Under the pieces are notes generated by a model that saw only the letters and a list, made by a program, of their open reading frames with translations, ran no database searches and was not told where the DNA came from. Positions 44,751-54,032 of a stretch of 64,000 nt of DNA are shown here, piece by piece. The stretch comes from Sediminispirochaeta bajacaliforniensis DSM 16054 (GTDB lineage: Bacteria > Spirochaetota > Spirochaetia > DSM-16054 > Sediminispirochaetaceae). Position 1 is the first letter of the stretch; every line of letters starts with the position of its first letter. The position numbers and the translations under genes were made by a program. The DNA lies in the NCBI RefSeq assembly GCF_000378205.1, contig NZ_KB899411.1, positions 62,001 through 126,000 of the forward strand, read 5' to 3'.

Positions 44751-44975
44751 ATGGAAGAAGAGAAAAAAGACGAACGAATGGTGCTGCTTCACGGTTTCAA
44801 CAACCAGGAAGCGGTGGCCATCATGAGGGCCGTAAAGTCGGTCATAGAAGATCCCCAGGGAGTGGCTTTTTCGGTAACAACCCCGACGAATATACAGTGG
44901 CAGGTCGGTCAGCTTATTCGTGAGGTCAGGGAAGAGCACGAATACATGAAGGAAAACCCGCCATCGACAAAATAG
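44751..44975 (+). CDS. DUF3783 family small protein
   Basis: 74 residues, cytoplasmic. The pattern MVLLHGFNNQEAVAIMRAVK followed by WQVGQLIREVREEHEYMK fits DUF3783, a short family common in spirochaetes and Firmicutes with no known role. The ATG at 44751 was preferred to that at 44745 because AAAGG is 6 nt before it. It is divergent from clpB. Confidence 0.78.
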   Translation: MEEEKKDERMVLLHGFNNQEAVAIMRAVKSVIEDPQGVAFSVTTPTNIQWQVGQLIREVREEHEYMKENPPSTK

Positions 44976-45036
44976 ATTATACTCCTTCAACCACCAGAAT
45001 TCGGAACAGTAGGCAAACTTGAGGGAAATTCATCCA

Positions 45037-45666
45037 TCAATTAAGGCCTAAGCGGCTAATAGTTTCGGCAAGCGCCCTTCCAAGGGCCCTATGGCCATCC
45101 TGGTCGAGGTGGATACCATCCACAAGGCTTGAAGATGCAACGGTCGCCACATCAAAAAAGGAACAAGCCAAACGATCTGCAACATCCCTGAAAAGATTTG
45201 CAAAATGCAGGGATTTTGCCGCCCCCCCTGTATACGAGGCGGCAAAACAACCCGTCTCGATAATCGGTGGCGGCGCGAGCAAAAGCAGCTTAGGTGCACC
45301 TCCGGCGATTCCGCAGCCGCTGGAAAGAATCATGTTTCCGAGGATCTCACAACCCTGTGCCACGGCCTCGGCAGGCAGATTAAACTGCATTTTTAGATCA
45401 TTTGTTCCAAGCATAAGGACAGCAAGGTCGAGAGGGGCATGCGTCTCAAGACAGGGCATCAGATAACGCTTTCCGTTTCGCTCTTCCATAAGGGGATCAT
45501 CGAAAAGCGTGGTTCGCCCGCAAAGCCCCTCCTCAATAACAAACCACTCAGGCCCCAGCTTATCTTGCAGGATCCCAGGCCAGCGCTGGTCACGATGATA
45601 GCGGCTTCCATCTTCAGGCCTGTGTCCCCAGGTATTGGAATCTCCGTAACATAATGCTGTCTTCAT
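45037..45666 (-). CDS. SGNH/GDSL-family hydrolase (arylesterase-like)
   Basis: 209 residues. It has the catalytic Ser block CYGDSNTWGHRPEDG (S10), the GTND block (residues 87-90), and DGIHLD with D183 and H186. The VIEEGLCGRTT segment is shared with the Mycobacterium smegmatis acyltransferase/arylesterase group. There is no signal peptide, so a cytoplasmic esterase, perhaps removing acetyl groups from sugars. The frame is open further upstream, but the ATG at 45664-45666 gives the family N-terminus; its ribosome-binding site is weak. Confidence 0.88.
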   Translation of the reverse strand: MKTALCYGDSNTWGHRPEDGSRYHRDQRWPGILQDKLGPEWFVIEEGLCGRTTLFDDPLMEERNGKRYLMPCLETHAPLDLAVLMLGTNDLKMQFNLPAEAVAQGCEILGNMILSSGCGIAGGAPKLLLLAPPPIIETGCFAASYTGGAAKSLHFANLFRDVADRLACSFFDVATVASSSLVDGIHLDQDGHRALGRALAETISRLGLN

Positions 45667-45694
45667 AGTATCTGAATTATCACATAAAAAGGGC

Positions 45695-45746
45695 TTGACC
45701 GACAATCGATCACCTTGTACCCTAAGATGATAACTAAACCGGTTTA
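45695..45746 (+). promoter_or_regulatory. Promoter and LacI-type operator of the GH31 gene
   Basis: TTGACC (45695-45700) and a weak TACCCT (45718-45723) are 17 nt apart. A 12-nt perfect palindrome TAAACCGGTTTA at 45735-45746 lies just after the predicted start site. Its central CG and A/T arms are typical of LacI/GalR operators, and a LacI-family gene lies at the other end of the GH31 gene. Confidence 0.6.
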
Positions 45747-45781
45747 CATACCAAATCAACAGCGGTCAAGGAGCAATCAGC

Positions 45782-48178
45782 ATGAACAATGTATCCAGCG
45801 ATCTAATAGAAGCACTATCCCCGAACATCGGAACTTCCCTGAAGAGCGCCGGAACTCTGCGTTCTTATGATCTCTCCATCGATGGGTATGCCATCACCTT
45901 TGATTTCGAAGAGGCCGAACTTATGGTAGAGCCGAGAGAGGGCGGTCTTGTAGAACTGACGGTAAGTTGTCACAGCGAGACGGAAAAGAGGCCGTTTCCC
46001 GCTCGAAGCGACCAAAGCTGGGCTGTAGAGGAGGAGCCTGCGCCTCTCCTCGTTACCGCAGGAAAACAAGATAACCTCGTCACGGCAGAGTGGGAAGGAG
46101 GACGTGTCGAGGTAGAGCCCGTATCCGGGGCCATGATGATATGTGATGCGGACGGGAGAGCCATCTTTGACCTGGCGGATGGAGCGGTTATGCTCTCCCC
46201 TACACTCTCGGGTCTCACATTCCTGACGCAAGAAGGCGAACAGTTTTTCGGGCTGGGGGAAAAGAGTGGAAATCTCGATCGCCGAGGCAGGACCTATCAG
46301 ATGTGGAACAGCGATGAACCGCGTCATACTCCGGAGAGAGATCCTCTGTACGTTTCAATTCCACTGCTTTATCGTCATACAGGCGATAACGTAAGCGCCC
46401 TTTTTCTGGACGAGCCGGGAAAAAGCTGGTTCGATCTCGCCGACAGCCGGAGTGATCGCTGCACAGTGGCGGCCCCCCTTTCACGGCTGCGTTTCTATCT
46501 TTGGAACGGAGCAAGCATTGCAGATGCCTTTGCCCACTACTCCCGTCTCACCGGCAAACCGCCCCTTCCACCGCTTTGGAGCTTGGGCTATCACCAGAGT
46601 CGATACAGCTACTTTACCGAAGAAGAGGTGACCCATCTTGCCGAAACCTTCCGGCAAAAAGCGATCCCTTGCGACGTCATTCATCTTGATATCGATTATA
46701 TGGAGGGCTACAAGGTCTTTACCTGGAATGGGAAAAGCTTCCCCAATCCCAGAAAGTTACTGACACAACTGAAGGAGAAGGGCTTTCGAGTCGTCACCAT
46801 CATCGACCCGGGAGTCGGGGCAAAAGAAGAATACGATGTTTTTCAGGAAGGGACCGAAAAAAGATATTTTTTGGCTGACAAGGACGGGAAGCCCTATATC
46901 GGGAAGGTATGGCCGGGGAAGGCCGCCTTCCCCGATTTCACCAGGAAGGAGCCGAGCAGGTGGTGGAGCGGCCATGTGAAGCAGCACATGGAATTGGGGG
47001 TTTCCGGTATCTGGAACGATATGAATGAGCCGGCCGATTTTACCGGTGATCCCTATAATCGTTATAACTTCACCCTCCCCAATTCCGTCCGAAGCGTCGG
47101 AGACGGCGGCGAGGTTCCCTTTGTTCAACTTCACAATGTATTTGGACAGGGAATGTGCAAAGCAACCCGTGCAGGCATACAATCGGCAAAACCGGACGAA
47201 AGGCCCTTTGTACTTTCCCGGGCCGGATATGCGGGAATCCAGCGTTATGCGGCCCTTTGGACCGGCGACAACAATAGTTGGTGGGAGCATATGGCAATGT
47301 CGATTCCCATGCTCATAGGACTTGGCATCAGCGGGGTGCCCTTTACCGGGTCGGATGCCGGAGGTTTTCAGAGTAATGCCAGCGGAGAGCTTTTTGCACG
47401 ATGGATTGCCTATGCCGCTTTCACCCCGTTTTTCAGAGGCCACAGCAACCTTGCCACCCGCCCCCATGAACCCTGGGCCTTCGGGCCCGAGGTCGAGAGG
47501 GGGGCGAAACTGGCAATCGAGCGACGCTACCGCTTCCTTCCCTATACCTATTCGCTTTTCCACAAGGCGGCAGAAACGGGGGCCCCGATCATGCGTCCGC
47601 TCTTTTGGGAGTTCCCGGATGATCCAAGATGTCGTACCGTATCGGACCAATACCTCTTTGGTCCTTCCCTCCTGGTGGCCCCCATACTGACGCCCGGGGC
47701 ACGGGCACGGTCGGTTTATCTTCCGGAAGGAATATGGGAAGAGGTGGAATCGGGGAAACGCTATCTTGGCGGACAAGATATTCTCGTTAAGGCATCCTTG
47801 GATCAGATTCCTCTTTTTGTTCGAACGGGAACAATCCTCCCGATGTGCAAGGTGGCACAGCATACCACCGATGCCTGGTGGAATCCCCTCCAGCTGCATC
47901 TCTTTCTCCCCTCACGAGAGGAAGCTTTCGGCGAAAGCTTTTGCATTATCAGGGAAGACGACGGAATCAGTATCTTCTCGGGCGACAAAACCGATTTCCG
48001 AACAAGTCGTGCAGTACTTAAACGTAGTTCGTCATCGACATTGCATTTCTCCCTCGCAACGATTGAAGGAGAGGGTCCTGAAACGGACATCGAATTCTAT
48101 ATGCACCGCGGAGAAGATCATCCCACGGAAGTCATAGAAATTCAGCGCGGTGCAGGACCTATCGACTTCTCACTCTGA
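45782..48178 (+). CDS. Glycoside hydrolase family 31 alpha-glucosidase
   Basis: 798-residue GH31 enzyme. The nucleophile is D413 in IWNDMNEP and the acid/base D496 in WTGDNNSWW. The N-terminal galactose-mutarotase-like domain (EGEQFFGLGEKSGNLDRRG near 150), the (beta/alpha)8 barrel with CDVIHLDIDYMEGYKVFTW, and the C-terminal beta domains are complete. No signal peptide, so it probably acts on imported alpha-glucosides such as maltose or isomaltose in the cytoplasm. Its 3' end overlaps the convergent LacI-type repressor by 9 nt. Confidence 0.94.
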   Translation: MNNVSSDLIEALSPNIGTSLKSAGTLRSYDLSIDGYAITFDFEEAELMVEPREGGLVELTVSCHSETEKRPFPARSDQSWAVEEEPAPLLVTAGKQDNLVTAEWEGGRVEVEPVSGAMMICDADGRAIFDLADGAVMLSPTLSGLTFLTQEGEQFFGLGEKSGNLDRRGRTYQMWNSDEPRHTPERDPLYVSIPLLYRHTGDNVSALFLDEPGKSWFDLADSRSDRCTVAAPLSRLRFYLWNGASIADAFAHYSRLTGKPPLPPLWSLGYHQSRYSYFTEEEVTHLAETFRQKAIPCDVIHLDIDYMEGYKVFTWNGKSFPNPRKLLTQLKEKGFRVVTIIDPGVGAKEEYDVFQEGTEKRYFLADKDGKPYIGKVWPGKAAFPDFTRKEPSRWWSGHVKQHMELGVSGIWNDMNEPADFTGDPYNRYNFTLPNSVRSVGDGGEVPFVQLHNVFGQGMCKATRAGIQSAKPDERPFVLSRAGYAGIQRYAALWTGDNNSWWEHMAMSIPMLIGLGISGVPFTGSDAGGFQSNASGELFARWIAYAAFTPFFRGHSNLATRPHEPWAFGPEVERGAKLAIERRYRFLPYTYSLFHKAAETGAPIMRPLFWEFPDDPRCRTVSDQYLFGPSLLVAPILTPGARARSVYLPEGIWEEVESGKRYLGGQDILVKASLDQIPLFVRTGTILPMCKVAQHTTDAWWNPLQLHLFLPSREEAFGESFCIIREDDGISIFSGDKTDFRTSRAVLKRSSSSTLHFSLATIEGEGPETDIEFYMHRGEDHPTEVIEIQRGAGPIDFSL

Positions 48179-49222
48179 GAAAGGAGGCGCAAGGCTGTCT
48201 CCCAAACGAAGGGAAAAAGGAAGTATAGCGGATTCGGCCTTCTCGCCGCGAATGAGAGAAAAGAGGGCGGCTGCGGCACAGCTGCCCTTCTCTTCCCCAG
48301 GTTGCACAATGGAAGAAAGGCGAGGCACGGTAAGATTCGAGATAGATGATCCGTCGAAGGCCAGGACCGAAACGGAGCGGGGAACGGGCATATCAAGTTC
48401 CCGCAGGGCACGAAGAGCCCCCGCCGCTATGATGTCGCTGAAGGCAAAGATGGCCGTTGGGAGTGAAAAGGCCTCCTCAGACGGCGATGAAAAAATACGA
48501 CGAACTGCCTCGGCACCGGCGTCGGGCGTAAGTTCACACGATTCGAATATGAGCACATCATCCGGGTCGTCGGGAAGCGAGAGGGATTCGAAAGCATCAT
48601 GGATACCTGCAAGACGTCTGGCATGGAGGGAGCTGTAGCGATAATTGACCGGTGGGTCGGGTGCGCACAAGCCAAGGACCAGAATATGTCGGTGGCCCAG
48701 AGAGAGTAGATGCTCGGTAGCGGTTTTTGCCGCCTTGCGGTCGTCAATTCCTACCGACGGGACACCAGCCACGGCGTCGCCGTCGATGGTGACAAAGGGA
48801 AGCTCCCGACGTCGAAGCGCCTCAAGGAGTTCATCATCAGGATCGAGACCGATTGCGATCATTCCGTCGACAGCGGCCTCGCCAGCGAGTTCTGAGAGGC
48901 GCCCTTTCACGGGAGGGATGATGGAAAGGCTTTTTTGTCGCACATGACACTCGCGGCCCACTCCTCGGACAATATCGACAAGATAGGGATTTTCAAAGGA
49001 GTGTTCCACGGGTTGAGGGAGTAAAAGGCCTATGGTATCGGAACTGCAGCGGGAAAGATTCCTCGCAAAAGGGTCGGGAATATAGCCAAGTCGTTCGGCT
49101 GCCTGAAAGATGGCACGTCGCGCCTGTTCGGAGATTCGTTCGGGGCGGTTGAAGGCAAAGGAAACAGCGGTCTTCGAATAGCCTGAGGCAGCAGCAATAT
49201 CCTTAATTGTGATTCGTTTCAT
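48170..49222 (-). CDS. LacI-family transcriptional regulator
   Basis: 350 residues. The N-terminal LacI helix-turn-helix (ITIKDIAAASGYSKTAVSFAF) and hinge are followed by the periplasmic-binding-protein-like sensor domain (IGLLLPQPVEHSF and DDRKAAKTATEHLLSLGHRHI). It probably controls the convergent GH31 gene through the palindrome at 45735-45746. The ATG at 49220-49222 was chosen; a TTG two codons upstream has a better-placed AGGTGG. A promoter TTGTCG-17-TAAAGT lies at about 49270-49298. Confidence 0.92.
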   Translation of the reverse strand: MKRITIKDIAAASGYSKTAVSFAFNRPERISEQARRAIFQAAERLGYIPDPFARNLSRCSSDTIGLLLPQPVEHSFENPYLVDIVRGVGRECHVRQKSLSIIPPVKGRLSELAGEAAVDGMIAIGLDPDDELLEALRRRELPFVTIDGDAVAGVPSVGIDDRKAAKTATEHLLSLGHRHILVLGLCAPDPPVNYRYSSLHARRLAGIHDAFESLSLPDDPDDVLIFESCELTPDAGAEAVRRIFSSPSEEAFSLPTAIFAFSDIIAAGALRALRELDMPVPRSVSVLAFDGSSISNLTVPRLSSIVQPGEEKGSCAAAALFSLIRGEKAESAILPFSLRLGDSLAPPFSE

Positions 49223-49340
49223 TCTCAAGTACCCACCTTCTGCGGTTTCTTCAGGCACGTTTCGCTCATACTTTAAAATTGTAATGGAAAATCGACAAAA
49301 AAGGGAATCGAAAATTTTCACATAGGGTTTCGATCAAGCC

Positions 49341-49368
49341 CCCCCTTTTTCTGAGGCAAAAAAGGGGG
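49341..49368 (-). terminator. Hairpin after the dehydrogenase operon
   Basis: A 10-bp perfect stem CCCCCTTTTT/AAAAAGGGGG (49341-49350 with 49359-49368) begins 8 nt after the last operon gene. No T tract follows, so it is an atypical terminator, but its position at the end of an eight-gene operon supports that role. Confidence 0.5.
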
Positions 49369-49376
49369 AGGGACCT

Positions 49377-50330
49377 TTAGTAGGCGTTATACCGAGGAGC
49401 TTCGTTTTGCATGACCTGGACAACCTGCCTGGCAATTGATGAACGTAATTCAACGATGGCGGTCTCCGAATAAAAGGCGATATGGGGAGTGAGCAGCAGA
49501 GAAGGCAAATGGGCGATCTCCTCAAACGACTTCGGAGGCTCTTCGGGAAGCACATCGAGGGCCGCTCCCCTTACTTTTCCCTGACGAAGAGCGAGGGAAA
49601 GCGCATCTACGTCGATGACCGGCCCCCTGGAAGTATTTACAATATAAGCCTCAGGCTTCATGAGCCCTATCATGGCAGCATCTACAAGGTTTTTGGTTTC
49701 ATCGGTAAGAGAACAGTGAACCGTGATGCAATCGGCATATTGCATAAGGTACGGCAGGGCGACCCTACGCACACCATGGGAATCGAATGTCTCCTGAGAT
49801 ACATAGGGATCATGCGCAATGCAGGGAAAGCCAACGGCCTGCAGCTTTTGCGCAATTCTCCGGCCGATATGCCCAAAGCCGATGATACCGATGGTAGTTT
49901 GTGACGAAGCCTTTATCGGCGTGAGTTTCGTAAAATCCCACATTCCCTGTTTAACAAGATCGGTACCGGAGGCTATTTGCCTCTGCAGGGTCATGATCAT
50001 GGCCAATGCATGGTCGGAAACTTCGTCGATACAATATTCGGGGTTATGGGCGACATAGATCCCCAGCTCCTGGGCAGCAACGACATCGACATTGTCGATA
50101 CCAATGCCATATCGGCTGACAATCTTGCATGAAGGAAGGTGTTCAAGCACATTGCGGGTGATTGGAGCATATTGAACGATAACGGCATCGGCATCGGCAG
50201 CAAAGTCGATAAGCTCTTGCTCATCCCGGAGATGGGCCGATTTCAGCTCTCCCCCGGCTGCTTCAATAATTTCTCGTTCAATCCTGGTATCGGGGTAATC
50301 ATAATCAACTTGCGCAACAAGAAAACTCAT
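49377..50330 (-). CDS. D-isomer-specific 2-hydroxyacid dehydrogenase
   Basis: 317 residues, NAD-dependent 2-hydroxyacid dehydrogenase family, closest in pattern to the C-terminal-binding-protein/phosphoglycerate-dehydrogenase-like group. It has the substrate-side motif SRYGIGIDNVD, the NAD-binding GIIGFGHIGRRIAQKL, NTSRGPVID, the Glu in LDVLPEEPP and the catalytic His in LLTPHIAFYS. It overlaps the zinc dehydrogenase gene by 4 nt, the last gene of the operon. It may reduce a 2-keto acid made by the aminotransferase; this is inferred. Confidence 0.93.
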   Translation of the reverse strand: MSFLVAQVDYDYPDTRIEREIIEAAGGELKSAHLRDEQELIDFAADADAVIVQYAPITRNVLEHLPSCKIVSRYGIGIDNVDVVAAQELGIYVAHNPEYCIDEVSDHALAMIMTLQRQIASGTDLVKQGMWDFTKLTPIKASSQTTIGIIGFGHIGRRIAQKLQAVGFPCIAHDPYVSQETFDSHGVRRVALPYLMQYADCITVHCSLTDETKNLVDAAMIGLMKPEAYIVNTSRGPVIDVDALSLALRQGKVRGAALDVLPEEPPKSFEEIAHLPSLLLTPHIAFYSETAIVELRSSIARQVVQVMQNEAPRYNAY

Positions 50331-51349
50331 ACGGCCGCACCCTCTCCCAGGGAAAAAAGAACCCTCATTACCCCATCCCCCTGTTTTGCTGCCTTAAAGG
50401 CCTCCTGATATTGTCTAAGAGGGAAGACGCGGTAGAGCTTTGAGAGCTCGATGGTAAGCCCTTCAAGCAATTGTATTGCGCGTTTAAAGTCATAGTATTC
50501 ATATACCCTTACTCCGACAAATGAGATCTCCTTAAAGGCGATGGGCGTATATGAGATCACCCGATCCTGAGGAGGCACCGCAACGATGACCACCTCTCCA
50601 CGCACCCTTGCAAGATCAACGGCGGAACGGAGCGTCGGCGCCCCTCCCGCTGCGTCAAACACCACATCGAAGCCTTTCCCGTCTGTTACCTCATCCCGTC
50701 TGGTCATATCGCCATCGGAAGGAAGATCGAAGAGAGAGAAACCCATTTCTTCGATAATCCTCCGCCGAAAGGGATTAATCTCTGCGATATGGACCTCCGC
50801 TCCGGCCTGGCGTGCCGCAGTAGCAACAAAAAAACCGATAGGGCCGCCTCCTATGACCAAGACGGTATCCATGACCTTTGTTCGAGACAAACGTACCGCA
50901 TGAACTCCAACCGCCAAAGGTTCGACAAGCGCCCCATGCACCAACGGGATGGAATCGGGAAGACGGTAGACACTTTGTGCAGGAACGACACAGTAATCGG
51001 CAAAGCCTCCGTCCTGGTCGATGCCGTACAAACCAAGGTTCGCACAGACGTGCGGGAAACCGGCACGGCAACTGTAGCAGGTTCCGCAGCTGATAAGGGG
51101 CTCTACAATCACATGCTCTCCGGGAGTAAAGGTGGTATCACTGCCTGCCTTATCTATAATTCCGGAAAATTCGTGTCCCATTGTTAATCCTGCCTTGGCC
51201 CTCGGATGTTGCCCGTCGGAGATATGCATATCGGTGCCGCAGATACCTGCGTAGGCTATTCGTATACGTACCTGGTCCTTGTTGGGCTCCGGAATCGGTT
51301 TTTCTCCAATCCCGATCGTTGCGTTGCCGCGATATTCAAGTGTTCGCAT
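50327..51349 (-). CDS. Zinc-dependent alcohol dehydrogenase (sorbitol/threonine dehydrogenase type)
   Basis: 340-residue medium-chain dehydrogenase. Catalytic zinc ligands are C37 and H59/E60 (GHE), and the structural zinc is held by C88, C91, C94 and C102. The NAD-binding loop is VIGGGPIGFF. This is the polyol/threonine dehydrogenase branch, which oxidises a secondary alcohol such as in a sugar acid. It lies 32 nt after the SDR gene and overlaps the next by 4 nt, so it works in the same pathway. Confidence 0.93.
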   Translation of the reverse strand: MRTLEYRGNATIGIGEKPIPEPNKDQVRIRIAYAGICGTDMHISDGQHPRAKAGLTMGHEFSGIIDKAGSDTTFTPGEHVIVEPLISCGTCYSCRAGFPHVCANLGLYGIDQDGGFADYCVVPAQSVYRLPDSIPLVHGALVEPLAVGVHAVRLSRTKVMDTVLVIGGGPIGFFVATAARQAGAEVHIAEINPFRRRIIEEMGFSLFDLPSDGDMTRRDEVTDGKGFDVVFDAAGGAPTLRSAVDLARVRGEVVIVAVPPQDRVISYTPIAFKEISFVGVRVYEYYDFKRAIQLLEGLTIELSKLYRVFPLRQYQEAFKAAKQGDGVMRVLFSLGEGAAV

Positions 51350-51381
51350 AATCTTGTTATACCTCTCTTACCATTCGACTA

Positions 51382-52149
51382 TTACAAAGATGCGAGGATT
51401 CCACCGTCGATATAGACGATTTGTCCTGTCATAAAATTGGATCCCCCTCCGGCAAGAAAAAGAACGGCTGAACATAGTTCCGCTTCATCACCCCACCGCT
51501 GCATAGGAGTCCTTTGTTTAAGCCACGTATCAAAGGCTTCATTGGCTTTCAGGGGTTGATTCATCTCAGTTTCAAAATATCCGGGACCGATACCGTTCAC
51601 TTGAATGTTGAAAGCGGCCAAGTCAATGGCCATGGCTTTTGTCAGCATCTTTACACCGCCCTTTGAAACGGTATAGGCAGGGATCCCCGGACGGGCAAGC
51701 TCACTCAGCAAAGAACAGGTATTGATAATCTTTCCACTCTTTCGCTTTGCCATATATGCTGCAACGGCTTGCCCGACGTAAAAGACACTATCGAGATTCG
51801 TTTTTAGTACGGTCTCCCAGTGTTCTCTGCTCATGGTGAGAAAGTGATCGCGTATATTGATTCCCGCATTGTTCATGAGAATATCGATTGGTGCGATATT
51901 CTCCTCGATATGATCGATTCCCTGCCGTACGGCCTCTTGGTCGGTAACGTCGAAGGAAACAGCGTATACATCGTAGCTCTCCTGTTTCATTGCCAAGCGG
52001 GCCTGCTCAAGACGATCCTTATCTCTGCCATGCAGGATAACGGTGGCACCTTCGGCCGCAAACGCCCTGGCAAAGGTATTCCCCAGGCCTCTACTTGATC
52101 CGGTGATAAAAACAGTCTTCCCTAAAAACGATTCCCCCGTACTTTTCAT
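51382..52149 (-). CDS. SDR-family oxidoreductase (gluconate/keto-deoxy-gluconate 5-dehydrogenase type)
   Basis: 255-residue classical short-chain dehydrogenase. It has the cofactor loop TGSSRGLG (16-23), NNAG at 93-96, the catalytic triad S146, Y159 and K163 (YTVSK), and the C-terminal GQIVYIDGGILASL. Overall pattern resembles gluconate 5-dehydrogenase and KduD, which act on 5-position carbonyls of sugar acids, but related reductases look alike. Its ATG overlaps the aminotransferase stop by 4 nt. Confidence 0.9.
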   Translation of the reverse strand: MKSTGESFLGKTVFITGSSRGLGNTFARAFAAEGATVILHGRDKDRLEQARLAMKQESYDVYAVSFDVTDQEAVRQGIDHIEENIAPIDILMNNAGINIRDHFLTMSREHWETVLKTNLDSVFYVGQAVAAYMAKRKSGKIINTCSLLSELARPGIPAYTVSKGGVKMLTKAMAIDLAAFNIQVNGIGPGYFETEMNQPLKANEAFDTWLKQRTPMQRWGDEAELCSAVLFLAGGGSNFMTGQIVYIDGGILASL

Positions 52150-53246
52150 AATGGCACACTGCTTTTGGCTTCCGCAAAAATTGAGAGAATCTTGTCCAGA
52201 TGCTTCCGATCGGCAACCGAACCCATATGGCCGATACGCACAACAAGCCCCTTGGACGGGCCCAAACCGCCGCCTATAAGAATGCGGTGCTGCTGCTTGA
52301 AATACTCAACAAGTTCCCCAGCCTTGCCGCCGGGGATGGTAACAGCCGTAAGCCCGTGAGCATAGCCATCTTTTATATACAGTTGAAAGCCCTGTTTTTC
52401 CAATTCCGTTCGGAAATACCTGGTAATAGTAGCATATGAATCGATATGCTGCTCATAGCCGTCTTTAAGCATATGTTTCAATGCAACCGTCATCGCTCTC
52501 ACAATCGGCACGGCATGAGTTACAAGCTGCGGATGCGTCGGCCCCCAGTAGGGTTCGTAACGCTTCCATACCTTGAGATTGAGATACCAATCGGGACGGG
52601 AAGTCGTTTCCATAAGAGACCATGCCTTCGCATTAAAGGCCAATAAGCCCAGACCCGGAGGGGATTCAAGTCCCTTCTGAGAAGCGGAGGCGCAAACATC
52701 AACACCCCACCGGTCCATCAGCATCCGCTCTACCCCTATCGATGATACTCCGTCGACAAAAAAGACCGTGTTGGAGTCCCTTGTGAGTGACGCCAACGTC
52801 TCTATCGGGTTGAGAATACCGATAGAGGTTTCGACCTGTACCGCCATCAAAACATCGTAGTGCTTTTTTGCAAGAGCCTCCTTGACACGCTGGCAATCCA
52901 CAGCCTGTGCAAAGCCAAAGTCCAGAAGTTCAACTTTCGGCGAAAAGCCCTGCGCCATCTCGAACAATCGATTCCCAAAAAAACCGTTGCTAACGACCAG
53001 CACCGACTTGTTTCCATAGACAAGGTTGCCTATTCCCATATCAAGGGCCGCACTGCCTGAGCCCGGAACAATATAGAGTTCACCCTCTGCTTGAAACATC
53101 TGTTTAGCCAGTGCGGTAGTCTCTTTATAAAGCTCTGCCCATTCCGTCCCGAAGTGAGGCATCATGGGAGCCGCTAACTCCTCGAGAACCTCCCCGGACA
53201 GTTCGATAGGCCCGGGAATAAAGAGCTGGTATTCTTCTTTGATCAT
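52146..53246 (-). CDS. Class V aminotransferase (serine/alanine-glyoxylate type)
   Basis: 366-residue pyridoxal-phosphate enzyme. The PLP lysine is K191 in ASASQKGLESPPG, and D165 in FFVDGVSSIG holds the cofactor ring. The N-terminal FIPGPIELSGEVLEEL and GSGSAALDMGIGNLV are typical of the group with serine-glyoxylate, ureidoglycine-glyoxylate and pyridoxamine-pyruvate transaminases. It is 30 nt after the amino-acid transporter ATPase, so it probably removes the amino group of the imported compound. The amino donor is unknown. Confidence 0.92.
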   Translation of the reverse strand: MIKEEYQLFIPGPIELSGEVLEELAAPMMPHFGTEWAELYKETTALAKQMFQAEGELYIVPGSGSAALDMGIGNLVYGNKSVLVVSNGFFGNRLFEMAQGFSPKVELLDFGFAQAVDCQRVKEALAKKHYDVLMAVQVETSIGILNPIETLASLTRDSNTVFFVDGVSSIGVERMLMDRWGVDVCASASQKGLESPPGLGLLAFNAKAWSLMETTSRPDWYLNLKVWKRYEPYWGPTHPQLVTHAVPIVRAMTVALKHMLKDGYEQHIDSYATITRYFRTELEKQGFQLYIKDGYAHGLTAVTIPGGKAGELVEYFKQQHRILIGGGLGPSKGLVVRIGHMGSVADRKHLDKILSIFAEAKSSVPL

Positions 53247-53276
53247 ACGGTCAACCCTCCCCTCCTTTTGTGTGTA

Positions 53277-54017
53277 TTAAAGAATTTGCTTAAGAAAGCG
53301 CTCAACACTTTCATGTCCAGGATCATGAAAAAAATCGACCGGGGTTTTTGTGGCAACAATCTTACCGGCATCCATAAAAGATATTTTGTCGGCAGCTTCT
53401 CTGGCGAACCCCATTTCATGGGTAACAACAAGCATTGTCCTGCCTTCATCAGATAGCTGCTTCATGACATTCAGTACTTCACCAATCATTTCCGGATCAA
53501 GGGCCGAAGTCGGTTCATCAAACAAAATAAGATCTGGTTCCATTGCAAGCGCCCGCACAATTGCGGCACGCTGCTTTTGCCCCCCGGAAAGTTCTCCGGG
53601 TAGGGCTTTCATCTTTTCGGCAAGACCGACTTTATGGAAATAGGATTCAACCTTTTCGATGATTTCGGCCTTTTGCTTGTTCAAAGACTTCATTGGGCCT
53701 AACAAGGCATTTTCAAGGACCGTCATATGAGGGAATAGATTAAAGGACTGAAAAACCATCCCGCATTTTTTTCGAATAGCCCTTGCACGTTTTTTTGTTA
53801 CCGCTTCTCCTTCGACAAGGATCTCTCCCGCATTAATACTTTCAAGATAGTTAATACATCGTATGAGCGTGCTTTTGCCGGCACCGCTTCTGCCGCACAG
53901 AACATGAGTTTCTCCATCGTAGAATTTCATGTTCAGATGATCTAATACAACAAGATCATCCTCAAACTGCTTAACGACATCCTTGAATTCGACCACTACT
54001 CGTTTATCCTGTTCCAT
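53277..54017 (-). CDS. Polar amino acid ABC transporter ATP-binding protein
   Basis: 246 residues, GlnQ/HisP type. Walker A GRSGAGKST, signature LSGGQKQR, Walker B ILFDEPTSALD and the switch His (VVTHEMGF) are all present. It serves the two permeases and the binding protein upstream in the same operon and lies 15 nt after the second permease. Confidence 0.96.
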   Translation of the reverse strand: MEQDKRVVVEFKDVVKQFEDDLVVLDHLNMKFYDGETHVLCGRSGAGKSTLIRCINYLESINAGEILVEGEAVTKKRARAIRKKCGMVFQSFNLFPHMTVLENALLGPMKSLNKQKAEIIEKVESYFHKVGLAEKMKALPGELSGGQKQRAAIVRALAMEPDLILFDEPTSALDPEMIGEVLNVMKQLSDEGRTMLVVTHEMGFAREAADKISFMDAGKIVATKTPVDFFHDPGHESVERFLKQIL

Positions 54018-54032
54018 ATATGATAATGCTCC

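Noticed and set aside
49310-49319. GAAAATTTTC palindrome upstream of the LacI gene as an operator
   Set aside because: It is only AT-rich, lacks the central CG of LacI operators, and lies upstream of the -35; too weak to call.
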